Positions 23,501 to 35,544 of a stretch of 64,000 nucleotides of DNA are shown here, piece by piece. The position numbers were made by a program, and so were the translations under genes. Below the pieces are notes generated by a model that saw nothing but the letters and a program-made list of their open reading frames with translations, was not told the DNA's origin and searched no databases. This DNA is from Phyto melanocephala. Lineage: Eukaryota; Arthropoda; Insecta; Diptera; Rhinophoridae. Within the stretch, counting starts at the first letter, position 1, and each line of letters opens with the position of its first letter. Where the stretch lies: contig OW799236.1 of the NCBI GenBank assembly GCA_941918925.1, forward strand, positions 81,432,213 through 81,496,212, in the 5' to 3' direction.

Positions 23501-24755
23501 AACCACCTACGGATTCTATTAGGCCTAATATAGACCAACCTTTAGGTAGATTTTTCCACACAAACTCCAAAAAAAGTCTGGAGACAATAAATTTCTAGCA
23601 AAAAGTCTTAATACCAGCTTAAAGTTAACCATCAATGAGAATTGTTTACTCCAAAATAGTTGATTTCTGATAGAAATAACTATGAATAACTAGGGAACTG
23701 ATAAATTCTAGTAAGAAACCCCAAAGGCTCTTTAACAGAGCCTATCAGAAAAAGCGTTTTGCATATTAATATGAGTATAATGTAGTTCTAAGAGTATGCA
23801 AAAAGGAAATAAAAACTTTCAATGAAGATCCTAAAAGTTTTTTTAATCAGTATGTTAGCTGTTTCGAAGATTATAGACTATGAAACGAACACTGGGAATA
23901 CCTTTGAACGCACAATTTGGAACAGGAATGACACGAAGTTTTAGATTGTACTACAAGTTTGGTTAAAAAATCGAGCTCAGGATCTATTATTAATAATTTT
24001 TTTATTATTAATTTTGGTCAATATTTCGCTATGTTCAGGACTAAACGAGTGACAACAATTAAATAAACTACACAACATAATTGAAACACCTTAATATTAC
24101 ATTTATTTAGTTTTAGATTAGATTAGATTACATTAGAGCAATTGCAACAAAAAAATTTGTTAAAGAACGAATATAATGGAATCGGTTAATAGTTTCTCGC
24201 TATTGAAGGTATCAATTTTCCTATAAAAGGCATTGACTTAAAACACACTTTCCCATGAAGCAAGGTTATTTTCCTTACGTTATCTAGGGAAGGAAAACTA
24301 CAAGCTCAACGTCTTTTTTATTGAAAGCCTTGAAAATAAAAAAACTAGGCGAAGCAATACAATTTAAACAGCAGGATATAATTAAGACGATTAAATAAGG
24401 TCAGCTCTATATAAAGTTGGTCATCATACAGAAAGATTCTTTGAGCTAAACGTATATACACTCGGCTATCAAGAGTCTTATTAGTTTAATTTAAAAATTT
24501 AAGCTGAAACTTAACTGATTTGCTGGAAGTAGTTATTTTCTTAAGAACAGGTTGACAAATTTCTATGTAAAGTACATAAAAATGAGGTACGAAGTATGCA
24601 GTGGAACTTCGCAGAATGTTTTTTATTTCACTTAATACTCTACCACTATACATATTCTAATACTATCGAATATTTCTGAATATTTATTAAATTTATGCTT
24701 ATTTTATAAAATTGGTACGAAAATAGGATTTTAAGCATATGGCCAATATGAAAAA
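20546..24755. other. gene-poor AT-rich sequence
   Basis: No gene is supported. A 24-codon frame at 21488-21562 (MEKDVYLKVFTFNDDTF...) reads smoothly but has no support beyond that. A short GATTA repeat lies at about 24116-24134. Weak protein-like readings near 23220-23340 and 24230-24290 could not be placed. Confidence 0.5.
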
Positions 24756-24759
24756 TTTT

Positions 24760-25190
24760 CACACACCAAGTATCACTTAATGCTCGAATGTTTTGAGTTT
24801 GTGTGCTTTGACCTTAAACTTTATATATTCTCAGAGTAAATAATCTAGTGGCATTAAATTACATAAACGAGGTTGCGATTTAACAAGTTCATTTCTAGAA
24901 ATCATTTGTGAGTCAGCTATTTTTTTCTGAAAATTATTTTAGCTTGCGCCGTGTAATTTGTATAAATATCCTGCTGAAACCATATGGCTACAACACCAAT
25001 GTCCTCCAACTAAGATACGAAAAAATTATTCAACATGCGTTCATTGTAACGTCCTGAATATCGTTATTTTTAAAAACATATGGACTACAGATTCCAATAG
25101 TCTATATAATGAAATATATAGTGAGTTTTTCTGGATATATCATCGAATACTGGAATTCCATTTATTGTGTGCCTTTTAAGTGTGCTTAAT
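24760..25190 (-). pseudogene. heavily decayed mariner-like transposase
   Basis: The reverse-strand reading, across frameshifts, gives NDIQDVTMN, MLNNFFVS, LEDIGVV, IWFQQD (second catalytic Asp; the usual GATCHTA after it is degraded to IYTNYTA), AQAK, ADSQMISRNELV, then CNLMPLDYLL where the third catalytic Asp has become Asn, and EYIKFKV. The order and spacing match the transposases at 49700-50613 and 53321-54195. Several stops are present. Termini were not found. It is the most degraded of the mariner copies here. Confidence 0.6.
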
Positions 25191-25199
25191 CACTCAACA

Positions 25200-28100
25200 A
25201 AATGTAATTGTTAAATTGAACAATAATTAAAGAATTTTTTTTTTTGAATATTCGCAAACATGATGTGAGTGTATTAACGAATTGCTTGACTAAGTACCGT
25301 CAAAACATCGAAGACTATCAAATCAGCTCTTCCAGAAAATATTACTGCCAATTTGAGGTCTTTCGCCCTTAAAACGAAATACGCAGTACATATATATTAT
25401 AACGGGGTGAAAGAGCGGGGTCTTAATATCATCCAAGATAAAGCCTGGTACTCTGTTCAGTATTTCATGCAAACTTTTGTCAAACTCACTATAAAAATAT
25501 TCATTACAAGTATTTAAAGAATAATGTTGCCTAATTAGTTCTCTGTTTACAACATAAAAAAACGTATGAAATGCTTTTTTCATTCGAGCAATATTTTATT
25601 TCGTATGAAATCAGGGAACATTTATTTAGATAGTTTCCTTTGAAGTTGATACTTTTGAAATTTTAAAAATTTCAGACATTTGCTCTCTTTCTTTAATAGT
25701 CAAACTTTATACAAAAAAATATTTTCAAATAATTCTCTTCGTAATGCAATCACCACACATTACACCGTGGTATGAAATCATGTGAACAATAGTTATTTCG
25801 TATGAAATTTAAAGCAAGAGCTGATCAATATTTTTTTGTTTGCTCATTTAAAAATAATTTTTGTATGTCAAATTATTTGTGTCGAATAATTAAAGTTTTT
25901 CAACATATTTCTCAAATTGAAACATAGTACATGGCTTAAGGTAATAATTTAAATCAAAAATAAAAGATAGCATTATATGATTATCCTGTACCTTGAGATT
26001 AGAAAAAGGTTTCCTGATTTTCGCTTTTGCACTCTGTCCAGAAAGTAATTTCTTAATAATTTCAACTACCATTCCGTGGTGCATTTACATCTAACGGAAA
26101 TTCATTATGTGGAAGATTTCGTGAAAAAGAAAGTTTATTTTTACTATATTTTTAACACAAAATACACTTTAGATCGTCACAATATTTTAGCGTCATACTG
26201 TACTTAGAAAATCTACGTATGTTGCACAAAAGAAAAATTTAAAAATAATTAATAAGGTGGCTATAATTGGAATAGTGTGGTTGCGTTGTGTAGTGGTTAA
26301 AATACTTGCCCATTAATTCATTTTCGCCATAGCTTTTCGAGTTTTAAAATTAAGTGACTTCAACCTCCCTCCAAAAAATCCATACAAAAACATTCGTGTT
26401 CTATAGACATAATAGGGACAATATTATTTCCACAGGTCAGGTAGCCGCCACCACCTAGGATTTAAAAGGTTTTCCACCGCTAAGTTTAGCAAACGAAAGA
26501 CGTTGTTTCTAGATAATGACAGATGACAGCCTCATAAGCCTAGGACCTACTACAGCAGACCAATCATCTGCTTAACTAGAACTACGATTACCGAAACCGA
26601 GGGTAAATAACAATAGACTGAATCTTAAGGCAACAACCTTTCGAACACGAAAATCTCAAAAACAACTGAAATAAAACATATAAAATGGAGGTGCTTTCTT
26701 GAAAGTCATATGCCTTTAAAAGGGGTAATAAAAATATTAAAATGGTGCTTTTTTGCTTACATGTTTTATATATGGAGATTTATATTTGAAACCCTTGAAT
26801 GTAGGGACCTTATAGAACCATCTTATAATATAAGTACACCTGGGTGAAATTTAAATATTAAAAAATGTCTAAAACTGAATCTACAATGTATTTTTCCCGC
26901 GGGTATAAATGCACTTTTAATTTTTTTTTTTATTATTTTTTATAAATTAAGCTTATATGTATGTATGTACTCATATTATATTTTTAAATTTTTAATCAAA
27001 ATGTCAACACTCTGTTATGCCAACTAACATAAAGTAGTTCGACGGGGTCATAGACATAAATTGTAATAAAATATGTAAAATACAAACATTATTTACGGAA
27101 ATCACGCATACAAAATGAATCAGAATTAAGCAAAAACTGGAAATAAAATTTGTTTAATAAATGCTTTGATTTTGCTGTGCATGACAAAAGTAAGTTGTCA
27201 ACTATTGGATACTGGCTCATAGAAAATTTCCCCTCAAGGGGCATATTTAAAGGACTCGGGTAAGGCAATTTGGTGTAGCTTAAAACAACGTTCTTATAAA
27301 AGCCTTATAATTTTACTTTTTTGTAACTCTTGACCTGTAGGACTAAAAATGCAAAAGGATAATAGGATTACATCACAATTCAGTTTAGTTGTTTGTTTAA
27401 ATAACCGCCTAGGATTTCTTATATTCTCACATTATATCTTAAACATTACATTTGTGTTTAATCTCGACTAATTCCTGCCCTTCTATGCATTCATATATAT
27501 TTAATTAAGATTAAAGCACAAACTTATACAATAGTATTTTGAACTCACACACACACACACACACGTACGTTTAACTCATTAATTATTTACGCTTTTGAAT
27601 TGAGTAATTATACGGGAATATATTTAACAGTTAAATGAATGAAAATGTATATGTAAAATAGAAAGAAAAAATGGTACAAGTACAAGGAAAATTATTAAAC
27701 CTTTACCAGTAGCCACAAGCACCCACCCTTTAAACCGGCTAAATTGTCTAACAAAGAACGACAGCAACAACCCTTTGTGTGCGAAAAATGTCGAAGAGAA
27801 AATCGAATAGAACACTAACACAAGTTTGTCATAAAAATTGTGTTTCACATAAAACTGTTTGTGTGTGTGTATGTGTGGGAGTTTAAAGAACTTTATTTTT
27901 GTTGCTTTTTGTAAAAGCTAAAGTTTGTTAAAAATTTATGCTTTTCAAAAGGTCGTATTTTATAAGCTTAAACGTTTAAAGGTTTTTTATGTGCGCGTGT
28001 TTGTGTGTGTGTTTGACAGATTTTTTTTATGTTAGTTTAATGAAAGGACACTTTTAAGGTTTATGAATTTTTCGATTTTTTTCCACTTTGTTGTCTTGTT

Positions 28101-29505
28101 GGTCCTTTTGAACGTAACTTCTTGTTACCTTCAAATGTTCAACTATATAAGTGTGTGTAAAAGTTGTGTTCTATTATAGCAGTAAATGGGTATTTGTTTT
28201 CATCGATGACTTTGTTAAAAGTATGTGTGTGAGTGTTTGTAAGTTATTAAAATTAAATTAGGGTTGATGATGACAATTTTTCAAGACTTAATATCTCCCC
28301 CATTATGTTATGACAAAAGGTATAACCAACCATACCGAACATACAAATAATACAACAATGACTGATTTACAACAAACTGGTATGTGACTGGTGTTTTTTC
28401 TATGTTATTTTAGTTAAATATATACCACAACAGCATACACTCGTGGAAGAAATGTTGGTAACAAATTCAAGATACTGTAAATCTTAACAGAAATGAAAAG
28501 CAGATTGTTCAAAGAAATGGAAAGTTAAAGCCGTTTTTGAGTATCAATTTTGAAATTATCATGAGAAGTAAGAGGAATCCACAAATCAAAAGAGTTATAT
28601 GCCAAGTTTTATATATAATTCGTCATTATGTAGACGAATAAAAGATATCATAATTAACATAAAATTATAAGGATTTGTGTGATTTTTTTCTTCACTTCAA
28701 GACTCTTAATTTATTTCTTTTAAATAGAATCTATAAACAAATTAACGAGCATTAAACAAAGTAACGGAATACTATAGCGTCGCGAAAAAATTTAAAACTC
28801 TCTAAACTTGCAACTATGAAGTTGTTAAGGACTTCGTTTTGTTACCAGTTTCAGAGTATCGCGACACTTATGGGCTTCATGTTACAGCTTGAAATTTTTT
28901 AGTACTTTTTTGATTATAGTGCCATTATCACACTGTCTTGGTATTTTTGTTTTCATTTTATGAATGATGTTTTCATAAAGAAAGAATTATAATCTGATGC
29001 AGTTTGTGTGTTACCTTACCTCACCTCTCTGTCACACACGAAGTATAAACTTCCGCACTCATCCGACGAATGTACTATTATATCTCAATTTGTTATTTCG
29101 GTTGCATTTTATGCTGTCAACGTCTAATCTATCTTTATATTCAACAAAGTTTCCATTCGGTGTGATGGGGTTCAAGTTTGTACTTAAAATTTTCATAATT
29201 TTTTTCTTTCAAAGAATTATTTTCAGATGCACTTTATTGCTTTAAAAGTTATTAGTAAAATTTTTCTTTTGTCTCTCTTCTGGAGGTGTTAGCATAGTTC
29301 AAGAATAAATAACTGTAAAAAAAGATCGTTTTCTTCTTTTCCTCTGCTCTGGATCATGAGCTTCTTTAAAGTCTGAGAATGAGGATCTTTAAAGCCTGAT
29401 TTGTTTATTGTGTTTTGTTAAAGCATTAAGATTATGTGAATATTTTTATTAAATTTTCTGTATTGTGAATATTAAGTTTGTATTATACAAATATAAAAAA
29501 AAAAC
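25200..29505. other. gene-poor AT-rich sequence with unplaced open frames
   Basis: Two reverse frames, 25323-25583 (86 codons) and 25890-26084 (64 codons), have more even amino-acid use than the other frames but show no domain I know. A (CA)n tract is at 27545-27564 and TG-rich tracts near 27855-27870 and 27985-28015. A tRNA A-box-like string lies near 26285-26310. No transposon ends were seen. Confidence 0.45.
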
Positions 29506-29510
29506 AAATA

Positions 29511-29552
29511 TTTCCTGAAGATGCTACACAATGGAGTAGCGAAATATTGGAA
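29511..29552 (+). ncRNA. degenerate hammerhead-like motif
   Basis: CTGAAGA (29515-29521; core CUGANGA with A at the variable position) is followed by stem II GCTAC/GTAGC (29523-29527 with 29536-29540) closing an 8-nt loop, then GAAA (29541-29544). A one-base-pair stem III then leads to a TT cleavage position and a short stem I (TTTC with GGAA, including a G-T pair). This matches the minimal layout of Penelope-like hammerheads but stem I is weak and stem III minimal. It may be an eroded relative of the motif at 58184-58253. Confidence 0.35.
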
Positions 29553-31590
29553 GAATTAATAATAATAAATATTAAAGATATTATTTGAATTATAAAAAGA
29601 CCTTGAGCTTGAATAATTTTAGTTAATATTTACATTTGTAATCATTTCAGAATAATACTACTAATACAAGTGAATAATAATACATATTTATTTTTTTATC
29701 TAAGTAAACTAAATTTGTGACCACTACTGTCTGTTAGAGACCTATTAAAATTTAAATGAATATTTCTTAGCTAACCTTTCGTCGTCGAGTGTCATGTTAA
29801 CACATTAAACTTTTATCTCCACCTTCAATTTTGTCTACCACGCAACATACCTACTGCAAACATAATGTTTCTATTGTTGTCGTTGATGTCGGCTAAACGA
29901 TAGTGTCAGTTGCTTGATTGAATAGTTTAGTTTTACTGTTTTTCTTTTTTATTATATTTTTTATTCTACTATTTTAATTTTTAGGTATTTTCAGCTCTAA
30001 TGAGCCTTGTTGTTTAATCATTTCACTCCCTCTTACCCCAAAACAATTTAATTACTTTTTCTTGTGTGGTACATTCAAATGTTTTAAGGGGCTGGTGTTT
30101 GTTTTCTGCAACTCCTTTTTTTAAAGTATTTTTAATATTTAAATTACAAAATTATATTGTTTGCACAAATGCTACAACAAACAATAGAAAGAGTTGAAAC
30201 TCTATTAGGAAGTAATTTACATGTAAAATTGTATATAAATATATTTGGTGCATTCACCAGAAGTGCTTAGTTTTCTATTGTCATAATTTTACAAAAAATT
30301 TATAATAATAGAAAACTATTTTATTGTTACAATAAAATGTTAAAACCATTTTAAAAATTCTGACATTATCACAATACGATACCATGTGAATTGGCCAACT
30401 ATTTTATGTATAAACAACAACTGTCTCTTTGATATTCTAATTTTATCTGTCCCTTAAGCAAACAATTTTGTGTTGTTAAACACTAGCAATCTTTTTCTAA
30501 AATTCTATAAATGATACATTTTACACTTATGTCCCTTTTCTACTTATTGCATATGAAAATGTTCATTTTATATAATATTTCTCTGTTTCTGTCCTTTCAT
30601 GAACTTTAACAATGAGCTTTTCCATGTGTAAGGATTTCATAAAACTTAATTTTGGCTTTTCAATTAAACCCGTTTTTGTTGCCATCGTAACACTAAGTCA
30701 TGTATCTTTTTATCATGTTTATATTGTTATTAAAAATTTTATGTAAAATTTCCTAAAATTCAATTACATCTCTATGGAAATACCTTTGATGTTTAAGCAC
30801 ATTGAGGCTTAGTAAAAATTATGGTTTTGGGACGGCCGTGTCTATTATTTTATTACCTATAAAGAAAAGATGAAAGAAAAGGAATTAGTTAAAATTTAAT
30901 ATCTTATTTAATAGTTTTAATTTACTTCAACATATTGTAAAGTACAATTAAAATATTTTAAGGGCATCATAACTAATATTTTTATATTTCATATAACAAC
31001 AAATATAAAAGAGGAATATTATAAATTTTGATTAAAGTGACAAAATTATGTATAAGTGAAATTTTAATGTCCTTTTAAATTTTTATTTGGTAGGCTGATC
31101 CATAGAATTAGTTATAAAAAGTAGGGTAAGCTATTAAGTTAAAATATATTTTCTTTATATATTTTGTAATATATACGCCTTACCACCACCGAAGCTGTTA
31201 AAGAGTATGTATTATTAAGTTTGTAATTACATGCGTAATATTAATAAGTAAGTATCTAAAGCCCTTAAGAATTGTGTCGTCCTTGCTAATGCAGCTACAT
31301 TTGTGCAAATATATTTGTTCGCTGTTTCGAGAAAAAACAATTCAGTTTTTGAAAAAAGTCAAATGCATGGTAGCAGTATTTGATGCGACGCCATTCCGCA
31401 AGAAGAAGAAATGTGGAGAAATCTCAAAAGACTATTATGGGCTGATGGAAATCCTTAGAAATCGAAGGATATTCTGCTATAGTATTCGGTCAAACGGAAA
31501 TCAGAACACAGCTAGTTGTCATGGCACTGACGAATAAAATGACATGTAGGGCATATAAAGAATAGGACAATACGTCGATAAAGTCCAGAG
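29553..31590. other. no gene recognised
   Basis: AT-rich sequence without clear features except a possible reverse-strand exon end at 30819-30856 (listed separately). The 87-codon frame at 31274-31537 could not be assigned. Confidence 0.5.
30819..30856 (-). other. possible terminal exon, reverse strand (weak)
   Basis: Read on the reverse strand, a long pyrimidine tract ending TTTCTTTATAG (an acceptor-like site) is followed by a short frame NKIIDTAVPKP and a TAA. The local GACACGGCCGTCCC is unusually GC-rich for this window. No partner exon is identified. Chance acceptor-like sites are common, so confidence is low. Confidence 0.2.
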
Positions 31591-31593
31591 TTA

Positions 31594-32424
31594 AGGCCAT
31601 GACTGACTATCCTACAAAGTCGTGCGATTATGTCAAATAAAAATCTGCGGCCTTATTCATAACAAAAAGTTGGCATAAAGTTAGCATTAAGTTTATTCAT
31701 AACACTCATGCCAAACTCTGGCTAAACTCTTGTTAACGAGCTGCCAAACGTTTGCCAACTTGTGAAAGACAGCTTTTATGTGTTGTTGTTTTACATTACC
31801 AATATTTTTTACCTACCTTTTCATCCTGTTCCCAATTTACAGATCGTTTGCGTTGCTTTTCCATTTTAATAAAAATTATATTGTTCGTTTATTTTTTAAT
31901 TTATTTTTCAATTTTAAAAATTGTTAGTATCGATGGAAACACAAAAACGTCAAAATTAGGGATTATAAACAAAAAATGGTTGCATATTTTAGGGGTATCA
32001 TGCAATTTCAGAGTTGATTTATGAAAAGTTGGCAGACAGAAAAAAGTTTCTTATGAATAAACTCTGTGCTAACGAGCTGCCAAGCTTAATCGGCATTCTA
32101 GTTAGCAGCTCGTTGTACGTAGTGTATAAACTGTGGCTAACTTTTTGTTATGAATAAGGCCGCTGATAGTTTTCTGTCCTACATGAAAAAATCGCAACAA
32201 AATGTGTTATTGGATGCCACACTGTCATACGTGCTTGCAAAAAGCAACTCTGATCGCACAGAAACTATTATTTTATGAAAATTTTCAAGAGATTATCAAA
32301 TCGGACACACTTGTCAAAAAATCTATCACACATGTGCACTTTGTGTCCACACTATCACACTTTCTGAACACACATACAATTTTTGACATATCGAACGACT
32401 AAATCTGATAGTCAGTCATGGCCT
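31594..32424. mobile_element. PIF/Harbinger-like MITE (outer)
   Basis: The inverted termini start AGGCCATGACTGACTATC at 31594 and are mirrored at 32424. Similarity continues imperfectly for about 45 bp (AGTCGT, CGAT, ATGTCAAA). TTA flanks both ends (31591-31593, 32425-32427), the TWA-type 3-bp duplication known for PIF/Harbinger elements. It is interrupted by another MITE at 31647-32163. There is no transposase. Confidence 0.65.
31647..32163. mobile_element. MITE nested in the outer MITE
   Basis: Inverted termini GCGGCCTTATTCATAACAAA... at 31647 and the mirror at 32163, about 25 bp with one or two mismatches. AACGAGCTGCCAA is repeated inside at about 31735 and 32070. No clear target duplication is visible (flanks TCT and TGA), so the superfamily is open. 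Confidence 0.6.
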
Positions 32425-34180
32425 TTAAGAAATACATGGATACTAGCCAAACTTTTAGTTCCTCAGGAATTCCAATTTAAAATTCCTAAGACTTTGCATT
32501 GAACGGCATGTGTTTTGTAGAGGAATTTTTTATTCCTTTAAGGCATACAATATTCCAATTTGATTACGTATTATGTCATTGGGCTTCTAAATGCTCATCT
32601 TTTCAACATAACCCTATCTAACCTACGTAACGGTTTTCCACATACACGTTGTTTTATTTTAATTTAAATAAATAAACCTGCTAAGATAAACCCCTAATAT
32701 GCGCTACATTACAATATAATCAGAAATATATCGTTTGTTATATTGTCTTTTGTTCAAGTTGAGAAATAACGGCATCGCTAAAGTTTCCATATGAGTTCCC
32801 ATTAGGTGACACAGATTGTGTCCTAATCACCAATCACAAATATTTATTTTGAAACATTTTTATGTAATTTCATTATGACCAATAATTATTTGGGTACTTA
32901 ACTTGGATAACTAAATTTGTTTTCATTACATTTTTATACCCTTCACTATATATTATTTATATTTATATTACTATTTTTTTATATTTTTTTTAATTTTTTT
33001 TTTTATAATTTTTTTTTTGTTTTATATTTATTATATATATTTTAATTTTTTTATTTTTTTTTTTAATTTTTTTTTTTATACCCGCCACCAAAAAAATGGT
33101 GGGAATATATTCATTTTGTCATTCCGTTTGTAACACATCGAAATATCCATTTTAGACCCCATAAAGTATATATATTCTGAATCAGGGTTTGATTTGATGA
33201 CGATCTAGCTATGTCCGTCCGTCTGTCCGTCTGTTGAAAGCACGATAGAGGTCGCACCGAAAAAGCTAGGGGGCTCAAATTTTGCCAGAATCTTTCTTAT
33301 AGACAAGGTTTGTTTGGGCTAAATCGGAATATTAGGAAGAGAGTTATAGCTCGAAAAGCAAGAGTAGGTCGTAAAAACCGTGTCCTTCGAACATCGAATA
33401 AAATGGAATTGTGTCCAAACGCATTAACGTAGACTCATGAAACTCCGAATATATATTTCCCGAGTAAAACCAATATTTTTGTCCGAAACTTATTTAAATC
33501 TATGCATTAGGAAGGAGTTATCGCTCAAAATGTACGAAAATTTATACCGCACAGTGTATTTTTCGGTATATTTAAAAACAAAAACGTTATAAAAGCAACA
33601 AACTTGGATGTACGACTCTGAAACTTTGCACACTTTGCTTTTTGGTAAGATGCTTTTTTGTTACGGAAAATCAATGTGCCACGCCCACTTTTACGCCCAC
33701 CTCCCATATAACGTTTTACCTAAAATTCATATAATTTCTCTATTAATAAAGGTTTTGGAATAATAAAGGGCTATATTGAAACACCTTAGTTGTATTCATT
33801 CGCAAAAACAACTTTGACACGCCTACTTTAACGCCCACTTTTCACGTTATCTACCGTTAATGAAACTTAAAAGCTCATAAAACCGCCAAAATTGCAAGTT
33901 TGATGATCAAATTTGCTACGTATATCCTTCTAATCAATGTAATTGTTGTGCCAAAAAGTTTAGGTGACACGCCCACTTTAACGCCTACCTCCCATATAAC
34001 GGTTTATCTTAAATTCATGTAATGTCTCTACTGACAAAGTTTTTGGGAAAATAAAGGACTATATTGAAATATCTAAGTTGTTTTTAATAGTAGAAACTTT
34101 ATTGACACGCCTTCTTTAACGCCCACTTTCATTGAAAGACTACATTTACAAAAGCATTTTAGTAGCATATCGAAGTTATA

Positions 34181-35213
34181 AAGGGTGGTTAAATTTTAAG
34201 GACCGGTGTTGAATTTAAATAAAACACAAATTATTCCCAGCAAAAAAATCTATGACAAAGAAGTGATTTTGCAGGGGTTCAACTGATGATGAAGTACTTT
34301 AATTTAGGTGAAAACACTAGTGATTTTAACATTAGCGTGTCATTGGCGATCATGTGTTTACATGTATATTTTAATGAACTGCACTCCATTCTAATAAGTG
34401 CATGGAACTCATGCATATTTGGTGACAAGTATCGGATATTTCATGTGTTAAATTTGTTTGTTTACATAAATTCTTTAAGCTATTTTGCATGATGTTGCAT
34501 TCATATTTAAGCACATCATTTATGACAAATTATTTTGCAGTTAAGAAGTCATTTAGAACTAATGCTTTTACACAATTGATTTAGAAGTCTTGTAAATGTA
34601 ATTCGCCTTGCACTACTTCCAATTTTTTTTGCTGGGATTTAGGATATTATTATTATTTCTTTTTGTAATTATAATATTTGTATGGTTTAATTATGTATTT
34701 AACAAAATATCGGCCAAATGGCCCCCCCCCCCATCCTTGGCGCCACTCCTCTATCTGATGGTCCAAATTTTCAATGACAATGTTGATGCATGTTGGGCAT
34801 GTTGTTGGGCATGATGATGAGGCGAGGTTGACTGCTCTTTTGCCACACTATCGCAAAAACCAGCAGTGGTTCCCATTCAACGAACTACAAAGGTATTCAC
34901 AGATTTTCTAACATTTTATACAGAACTGTTTTGCAGAAATTTAAATATTTTTTACAATTCTCTCGATTGTGGACGAATTTGAACGATTATATTGATGAAA
35001 AGAATTACGAAATGCACAAAATGCATTTTGATTTGAACGCCCATTTTTATAAAAAACCTGAATAACTTTAAAGCGTTGCTCATTTGCGTATCTTTCCACG
35101 GATCAAATTGAGTAAGTTTGAGATTGAGAAATGTCAAATGAAATGCAGAACACTAATTTAAAGACTAGGTGTCGTTCACCTTCAACATAGGCCCTTAAAA
35201 TTTAATCACCCTC
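34181..35213. mobile_element. mariner-derived MITE inside family B copy 3
   Basis: Termini AAGGGTGGTTAAATTTTAAG and mirrored TTAAAATTTAATCACCCTC, flanked by TA (34179-34180 and 35214-35215). Same site as in the other family B copies. Its length here includes the later 401-bp insertion. Confidence 0.7.
34236..34636. mobile_element. 401-bp MITE with CCCAGCAAAAAAAT termini
   Basis: Inverted termini CCCAGCAAAAAAAT and ATTTTTTTTGCTGGG, flanked by ATT on both sides (34233-34235, 34637-34639). Family B copy 4 has the uninterrupted sequence (AAATTATTTAG near 41751-41761), proving the insertion and its 3-bp target duplication. Superfamily not assigned. The 68-codon frame at 34286-34492 inside it is probably chance. 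Confidence 0.8.
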
Positions 35214-35544
35214 TACAAAGAAAGTGATACATATTTTATTATAAAGAGATTATTCCATAGCGATTAACAAAATAATAAATATTGTGCTTTAAATGTACAC
35301 AAAATTGGTGGTGGGTATAAAAGATTCGGCACAGCCGAATATAGTGCTCTTACTTGTTTTTTTTAACATACATACGTAAATTTATAATTTTACAATGGGA
35401 TGTTTTTATATATGTATGATTTTTATATGTATGCACGTATTTCATATGGGGAATGGTGATACAAACTACTGTTTCTGCATGACTACACGTTGTGAAGGGT
35501 ATATAAGATTCGGCATGGCCGAATATAGCGCTCTTACTTGTTTA

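Larger units (their letters stand above)
33077..35356 (+). mobile_element. HINE-like family B, copy 3 (full length)
   Basis: 5' hairpin TATACCCGCCACCA...TGGTGG, GTCY tract 33213-33236, two internal ACGCCCAC-type units, embedded mariner MITE from 34181 to 35213, subterminal repeat GGTGGTGGGTATA, terminal hairpin 35324-35340 and end CTTACTTG at 35356. Very similar to copy 1. It lies inside family A copy 4 and is itself interrupted by the MITE at 34236-34636. Confidence 0.8.
32935..35540 (+). mobile_element. HINE-like family A, copy 4, split by family B copy 3
   Basis: A family A start (TATACCCTTCAC, 32935) and a long T/A tract precede the family B copy. After B ends at 35356, family A sequence resumes: TATGCACGTATTTCATATGG, GGTGATACAAAC, GCATGACTACACGTTGTGAA, GGGTATATAAG, hairpin 35508-35524 (perfect stem ATTCGGC-ATG-GCCGAAT) and CTTACTTG at 35540. 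The middle of A, including its GTCY tract, is missing. B has inserted into an A copy within T-rich sequence. Confidence 0.7.

Noticed and set aside
26281..26340. tRNA-like A box (GTGTAGTGGTTA) followed by a TTCGAG string
   Set aside because: No cloverleaf or acceptor stem; at best a decayed tRNA-derived repeat.
34285..34320. CTGATGATGAAGT, which resembles the hammerhead core
   Set aside because: No stem II pairing and no correctly spaced GAAA.
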